In this document: piece by piece, positions 60,251 through 64,000 of the stretch | How the letters are laid out: each line of letters begins with the position of its first letter | Position numbering within the stretch: position 1 is the first letter of the stretch | The notes under the pieces: model-generated | What the model saw: the letters and a program-made list of their open reading frames with translations, nothing else | Databases searched by the model: none | Told to the model about the DNA's origin: nothing | Program-made: the position numbers and the translations under genes | Assembly: GCA_046483075.1 (NCBI GenBank) | Contig: JAWODV010000064.1 | Span: 1-64,000 of the forward strand | DNA: 64,000 nucleotides | Origin: JASMTM01 sp046483075 | GTDB lineage: Bacteria > Thermotogota > Thermotogae > Petrotogales > Kosmotogaceae | Direction of reading: 5' to 3'

Positions 60251-61486
60251 ATAGCAAAAAAGGCGCTAATAGTAGCTGTTTCTAGTTCAAAAAATAAAAC
60301 GAAAACATTAGAATTATGTAATGAATTGAGTTTTCTGGCTACAACTTCAGGTTTCGTAGTTGCAGAAACGATTATTCAGAATCGCGAAAGCATACATCCT
60401 GCTCATTACATTGGGAAAGGAAAACTTGAATATATTAAAAAATATTCGTACCATGAAAATATTTCTTATTTGATTGCGATGGATGACCTTACACCAACAC
60501 AAAAAGCAGAAATGGAGAAATTACTTGACTTAACAGTAATTGACAGAACCGGTCTAATTCTCTCTATTTTTGCGCGACATGCTACAACCAAAGAAGGAAA
60601 AATGGAAATTGAACTGGCTCAATTGAGATATTCTTTACCTAAATTGAAGGGAAAGGGAAATAAATTATCAAACTTAGGTGGTGGAATAGGAACAAGAGGA
60701 CCAGGTGAGAAAAAACTTGAGATTGACAGAAGAAATGCCTTAAAAAGAATAGCTCACTTAAGAGAAACTTTGAAGAAGCTGCGATCAGAACGTTCCACAA
60801 TGCGAAAAAGAAGAATAGAAAGCTCAATACCATTGGTATCACTTGTAGGGTATACAAATGCTGGAAAAACCACTCTTATGAATGAGATAACCGGTAGTTC
60901 ACTGCAGACAGAAAACAAACTCTTTTCAACTCTTGAGACACGTGTTAGACGCACCTCATTAACCGATGGTGATAAAATTTTACTATCTGATACAGTTGGC
61001 TTTATAAGAGATTTACCCCATGAACTAATGGCCTCATTTAGATCAACTCTTGAGGAAGTAAATTATGCTGACCTGTTGTTTGTTATCCTGGACGCTTCGG
61101 AAAAAGATATTGATGAAAAATTGTCGACAGTTGAAAAAACGTTAAAAGAGATAGGCGCTGACAAAATTGACAGAATTATTGTATTAAACAAGATAGATCT
61201 CTGTACAAATCGCAGAATAAAAGAGCTTGAAAACAAATATCCAAAAGCAGTATTTGTTAGCGCTGAAAAAAGTTTCAACATTCAGGAAATGCTGGAAAGG
61301 GTACAGCAATATTTCAACAGAAAAAAGGAAGTTTTCAGTATAAAAATTCCCATTCATAAGCTATCAAAATTCTTACAATACAGAGAAAAAATGACAGTTC
61401 TTGAAGAAAAATATACCAATAATGTAGCTTACTTAACGTATCGTACTGACAAGGAACTACAGAACCATATACTAACAAGACTGTGA
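60251..61486 (+). CDS. hflX: Ribosome-splitting GTPase HflX, apparent AUA start
   Basis: GTPase that splits stalled or stressed ribosomes. Blocks: HYIGKGKLEYI, the linker GPGEKKLEIDRR, G1 GYTNAGKT (200-207 counted from 60251), G3 DTVGFIRDLPHELMASFRSTLEE and G4 NKID. The conserved N-terminus KKALIVAVSSS and the helix to LATTSGFVVAET begin only after the stop at 60248; the first codon is ATA at 60251, 6 bases behind AGAGGTGA. A TTG at 60326 exists, but it would delete that N-terminal region and has no ribosome-binding site. I therefore assign 411 aa with an AUA start. Confidence 0.88.
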   Translation: MAKKALIVAVSSSKNKTKTLELCNELSFLATTSGFVVAETIIQNRESIHPAHYIGKGKLEYIKKYSYHENISYLIAMDDLTPTQKAEMEKLLDLTVIDRTGLILSIFARHATTKEGKMEIELAQLRYSLPKLKGKGNKLSNLGGGIGTRGPGEKKLEIDRRNALKRIAHLRETLKKLRSERSTMRKRRIESSIPLVSLVGYTNAGKTTLMNEITGSSLQTENKLFSTLETRVRRTSLTDGDKILLSDTVGFIRDLPHELMASFRSTLEEVNYADLLFVILDASEKDIDEKLSTVEKTLKEIGADKIDRIIVLNKIDLCTNRRIKELENKYPKAVFVSAEKSFNIQEMLERVQQYFNRKKEVFSIKIPIHKLSKFLQYREKMTVLEEKYTNNVAYLTYRTDKELQNHILTRL

Positions 61487-61499
61487 AGGAGGAGTAACC

Positions 61500-62522
61500 A
61501 TGAAAAAAATCGTTACTCTTGTTGTTGTTCTAATACTATCTGCATCAATAATTACGGCATCGGTTCTTTCCGATCCACTTAATATAAAATTACTGGTTAC
61601 AGGATATTTCGGAGAATACAGGAGCACTTTTTCATCAGATTTGAATATAAGCGAACATTTCCACAAAGGCATTGACCTTTCAACGAATTCCAGAGTAGGT
61701 CTGGAATTATATGCTCCTGAAAGTGGGTATGTGGATTCTTTAATGATTAACCATCCACTTTATGGTACAGCATTGATGTTAACGCTCCCCGAAGTAAAGA
61801 ACATTGTTACCAACGAAAAGGGCATTAAAATTCTTTTTGGTCATTTACAGGACCTGGGAAGCCTTACCAATTTGAGTGGAAGGCGATTAAATGAAATATT
61901 CAATGAATTGCTGCTTGACTATGGTTCAAGCTACATCCGGGTGAAATTTCCTGAAAACGAAATAGTATTCAACAACGGCGAGTTAATTGCTTACAGTGGA
62001 AATACAGGTAATGTTGATCCCCATCTTCATGTAGAGATAAGAAATTTAGATGAAACGATGGTTCTTAATCCGGGCATGTATTTTGAATTACCAGAATATA
62101 CAGGTACAACTGTAAAGGTAATCGAAATTATTTCTGGTAACGATGTCTACGATCTAGCAAAATACCCTAACCCGCTTGTAAAAATCTCAGAATATACACC
62201 TTTTTTACTCCGTACACGTGTTGAATCAAGACAGCCTATTAACCCAAGATCTATTTCAATATATGTTGAGGACTCTTTGATATATCGCATTGATTTTTCA
62301 CATTTCTTATTGGAAAATGGCGATCTGGTACACGAAATATATACGAATTCAACCATGAGAGACTATCGTTTTAGACTTGACGCAACCATACCTGAAGAGA
62401 TTGTCACTGTTAACAAATGGCAGACTGTTGATCTTAATTCAGAAAAAAATGCTCGACTGGTAGTAATAGATCATTGGGGAAATAGCGCAGAAGTTAAATT
62501 TCGGTTAATTGAGCGGAGGTGA
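61500..62522 (+). CDS. Exported M23-family peptidase-like protein
   Basis: A 340-aa protein with a signal peptide (about residues 1-20) and an M23/LytM domain: EHFHKGIDLST carries the first metal His and Asp, and DPHLHVEI supplies the HxH pair. A 45-residue insertion separates the usual strands. The last 150 residues are beta-rich without a family I can name. It is probably a peptidoglycan endopeptidase or an EnvC-like activator in the envelope. GGAGGAG precedes the ATG. It overlaps the next gene's ribosome-binding site. Confidence 0.86.
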   Translation: MKKIVTLVVVLILSASIITASVLSDPLNIKLLVTGYFGEYRSTFSSDLNISEHFHKGIDLSTNSRVGLELYAPESGYVDSLMINHPLYGTALMLTLPEVKNIVTNEKGIKILFGHLQDLGSLTNLSGRRLNEIFNELLLDYGSSYIRVKFPENEIVFNNGELIAYSGNTGNVDPHLHVEIRNLDETMVLNPGMYFELPEYTGTTVKVIEIISGNDVYDLAKYPNPLVKISEYTPFLLRTRVESRQPINPRSISIYVEDSLIYRIDFSHFLLENGDLVHEIYTNSTMRDYRFRLDATIPEEIVTVNKWQTVDLNSEKNARLVVIDHWGNSAEVKFRLIERR

Positions 62523-62527
62523 TCCGT

Positions 62528-62848
62528 TTGTTCTCATGGAAGAAAGAAAAAGATATCATAAAAAATCCCTTTTACGATGAAAGAAATACCCTTGTCGTTT
62601 ACTTCAAATGCAAAAAATGTGGAGAAGTTTTCAGAAGTCACCTGAGAAAATATTACGACATTGCTGTTGACTATACAGCAGGAGGGTTTTCATATAAACT
62701 TGATAAAGAATTTATTGGAAGTGAATGCCAGAATAAAATCCATATTTACGCCAGCTTCAAAAGAAATTTTAAACCAAAGAATTTTGAAATAATTGGCGGA
62801 GAATTCATTTCTAAAGAAGATTATGAAGCTACTAAGAACAATAGTTAA
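62528..62848 (+). CDS. Hypothetical protein with a CxxC motif, 106 aa
   Basis: Not recognised. FKCKKCGEVF gives one zinc-ribbon-like pair, and a later Cys in GSECQNKIHIYASFKRN could be the third ligand; the fourth is missing. The rest is beta-rich and basic. The start is the TTG at 62528, 8 bases after GGAGG; the GTG at 62519 is inside that site. It lies between the M23-like gene and metK. Confidence 0.72.
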   Translation: MFSWKKEKDIIKNPFYDERNTLVVYFKCKKCGEVFRSHLRKYYDIAVDYTAGGFSYKLDKEFIGSECQNKIHIYASFKRNFKPKNFEIIGGEFISKEDYEATKNNS

Positions 62849-62869
62849 TATAAAAAAGGAGGCAATCAG

Positions 62870-64000
62870 ATGAATAAATGGTTATTCACAAGTGAAAGTG
62901 TAACCGAAGGACATCCTGATAAAGTAGCTGATCAAATATCGGACAGTATATTAGACGCTTTACTTGAACAGGATCCTGAATCGCGTTCTGCGGTTGAAAC
63001 ACTAGTAGCAACCGGGGTGGCTATTGTTGCAGGTGAAGTAAGTTCAAGAGCCTATGTAGATATCTCCAGTATCGTAAGAGACACCATTATGGATATAGGA
63101 TATACTAGAGCAAAATTTGGATTTGATGGAGAAACATGCGCCGTTTTAACAAGCATCGAAGAACAATCTCCAGATATCGCACTGGGAGTAAATAAATCAG
63201 TAGAAGCCAGACAATCAGACGAAAATCGCTATAACACAATTGGAGCTGGAGATCAAGGCATGATGTTCGGATACGCGACTACTGAAACAGAAGAACTTAT
63301 GCCTCTACCTATTATACTGGCCCATCAGTTATCAAGAAGACTTACAGAAGTAAGGAAGAAAAAAATAGTCAAAGGATTTAGACCCGACGGTAAAACACAG
63401 GTGACTGTTTTATATGAAGACGGAAAACCTGTTGCTGTAACCACAATAGTGGTTTCAACACAACATGATCCGGATATTGAATTATCGGAGGTTCGTAATC
63501 TGGTTGAGGAGCATGTTATTAACCCTGTTATTCCCCGGAAATTTCTCCCCAAGAACCCCACCATTCACGTCAATCCAACAGGCAGGTTTGTAAAGGGAGG
63601 TCCAGCTGCCGATACAGGTTTAACCGGCAGAAAGATTATTGTTGACACATATGGTGGTTGGGTTCCTCATGGTGGAGGTGCATTTAGTGGAAAAGATGCT
63701 ACCAAGGTAGATAGATCAGCAAATTATATGGCAAGATACGCTGCCAAAAACGTTGTTGCAGCTGGCCTCGCCGAAAAATTAATGATACAGGTAGCCTACG
63801 CTATTGGTGTGGCTTCTCCAGTATCTTTTATGCTCGATGCCTATGGAACAGAGAAGGTGGATTTGAATAAACTAAAGAAAGTCGTTGCGGAGCTTTTTGA
63901 TTTCAGACCATCTGCAATTATCGATAAACTAGAGTTACGAACACCTTTTTATAAAAAAACCGCTGCTTATGGTCATTTTGGCAGAAAAGATACTATTTTC
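62870..64000 (+). CDS. metK: S-adenosylmethionine synthetase (cut by window edge)
   Basis: Makes SAM from methionine and ATP. The 377 visible codons include TSESVTEGHPDKVADQISD, GAGDQGMMFGYA, HVNPTGRFVKGGPAADTGLTG, the P-loop-like GGGAFSGKDATKVDRS and, near the edge, the beginning of the C-terminal block (YGHFGRKD). About 20 codons are probably missing. AAAAGGAGG precedes the ATG. The gap to the previous gene is only 21 bases, so there is no room for a SAM riboswitch. It supplies SAM for speD, queA and the methyltransferases in the window. Confidence 0.97.
   Translation, partial: MNKWLFTSESVTEGHPDKVADQISDSILDALLEQDPESRSAVETLVATGVAIVAGEVSSRAYVDISSIVRDTIMDIGYTRAKFGFDGETCAVLTSIEEQSPDIALGVNKSVEARQSDENRYNTIGAGDQGMMFGYATTETEELMPLPIILAHQLSRRLTEVRKKKIVKGFRPDGKTQVTVLYEDGKPVAVTTIVVSTQHDPDIELSEVRNLVEEHVINPVIPRKFLPKNPTIHVNPTGRFVKGGPAADTGLTGRKIIVDTYGGWVPHGGGAFSGKDATKVDRSANYMARYAAKNVVAAGLAEKLMIQVAYAIGVASPVSFMLDAYGTEKVDLNKLKKVVAELFDFRPSAIIDKLELRTPFYKKTAAYGHFGRKDTIF

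Noticed and set aside
60326..61486. hflX starting at TTG 60326
   Set aside because: No ribosome-binding site is present and the conserved N-terminal strand and helix would be lost; a strong site upstream points to 60251.
61560..62400. Second exported peptidase domain in the C-terminus of the M23-like protein
   Set aside because: Only one set of metal ligands is visible; the C-terminal half is beta-rich without catalytic motifs.
62849..62869. SAM riboswitch before metK
   Set aside because: Only 21 bases separate metK from the preceding gene, too short for any SAM riboswitch.
1..64000. CRISPR arrays, insertion sequences, prophage, tRNA and rRNA genes
   Set aside because: I found no regularly spaced repeats, transposase or integrase reading frames, or cloverleaf/rRNA signatures in any intergenic space; the gaps are almost all too short.

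Overview
The window is a dense, A+T-rich bacterial chromosome segment, almost entirely housekeeping genes. It most likely comes from a member of the Thermotogota. Supporting signs are a cupin very close to what I remember of Thermotoga maritima TM1459, an alpha-glucan phosphorylase with the DUF3417-type N-terminus, a MalG permease with a huge extracytoplasmic insertion, a PduL-type phosphotransacylase, an archaeal-type radical SAM/HhH protein (COG1031-like) and an AsnRS-like asparagine synthetase. I cannot place it more precisely than phylum. I saw no rRNA, tRNA, CRISPR array, insertion sequence or prophage.

Layout. (1) 1-9922, minus strand: one long, tightly packed run, probably an operon, read from a CBS-ACT protein through uppP, an MBL-fold protein, glgA, galT, gatC, yraN, a phosphohexomutase, truA and two hypotheticals to secA, which is cut by the window edge. 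(2) 9923-18771: the accessory-looking part. It holds a tandem HD protein with a dead first half, a class II photolyase with a frameshift, a surface-protein remnant, an asparagine synthetase behind a complete leader-peptide attenuator, an esterase-like protein that lacks its nucleophile serine, a 2-hydroxyacid dehydrogenase and small membrane proteins. (3) 18929-26498, plus: murJ, a DnaQ-like exonuclease, PIN-PhoH, DUF4911-like, a double YqeG-like phosphatase, yqeH, pduL and DUF72. (4) 26522-36103: glucan phosphorylase, an S1 protein and rpmE (minus); a PIN/NYN protein and queA (plus); an AI-2E-type transporter, asparaginase and the radical SAM protein (minus). (5) 36265-41845: clpX-tsaD (plus), then the rpmH-rnpA-yidD-yidC-jag cluster with a cupin and an FmdB-type protein (minus). 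(6) 42033-64000, all plus: recN, a HEAT protein, murB, hflKC, yigZ, speD-speE, lepA, nfo, pyrG, folP, malF/malG-like permeases, a small coiled-coil membrane protein, an rsmJ-like gene, miaA, hfq, hflX, an M23 protein and metK, which runs off the end.

How the parts fit. Glycogen and sugar-phosphate metabolism (glgA, phosphohexomutase, galT, glucan phosphorylase), cell-envelope work (murJ, murB, uppP, secA, yidC, M23), tRNA modification (truA, queA, tsaD, miaA) and ribosome or RNA maintenance (yqeH, hflX, lepA, hfq, rnpA, PhoH) dominate. metK feeds speD/speE for polyamines. Asparagine handling recurs: an Asn-regulated synthetase, an asparaginase and GatC.

The most interesting object is the region 13400-13608. 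A 27-codon leader ORF carries six Asn codons, five of them within codons 12-17. It is followed by an intrinsic terminator and a competing antiterminator, directly in front of the asparagine synthetase gene. The second theme is translation initiation. hflX and a small membrane protein appear to start at AUA codons placed correctly behind strong Shine-Dalgarno sequences, and rnpA has no ATG, GTG or TTG that would include its conserved N-terminus. Many other genes start at TTG or GTG, and I set starts by Shine-Dalgarno spacing.
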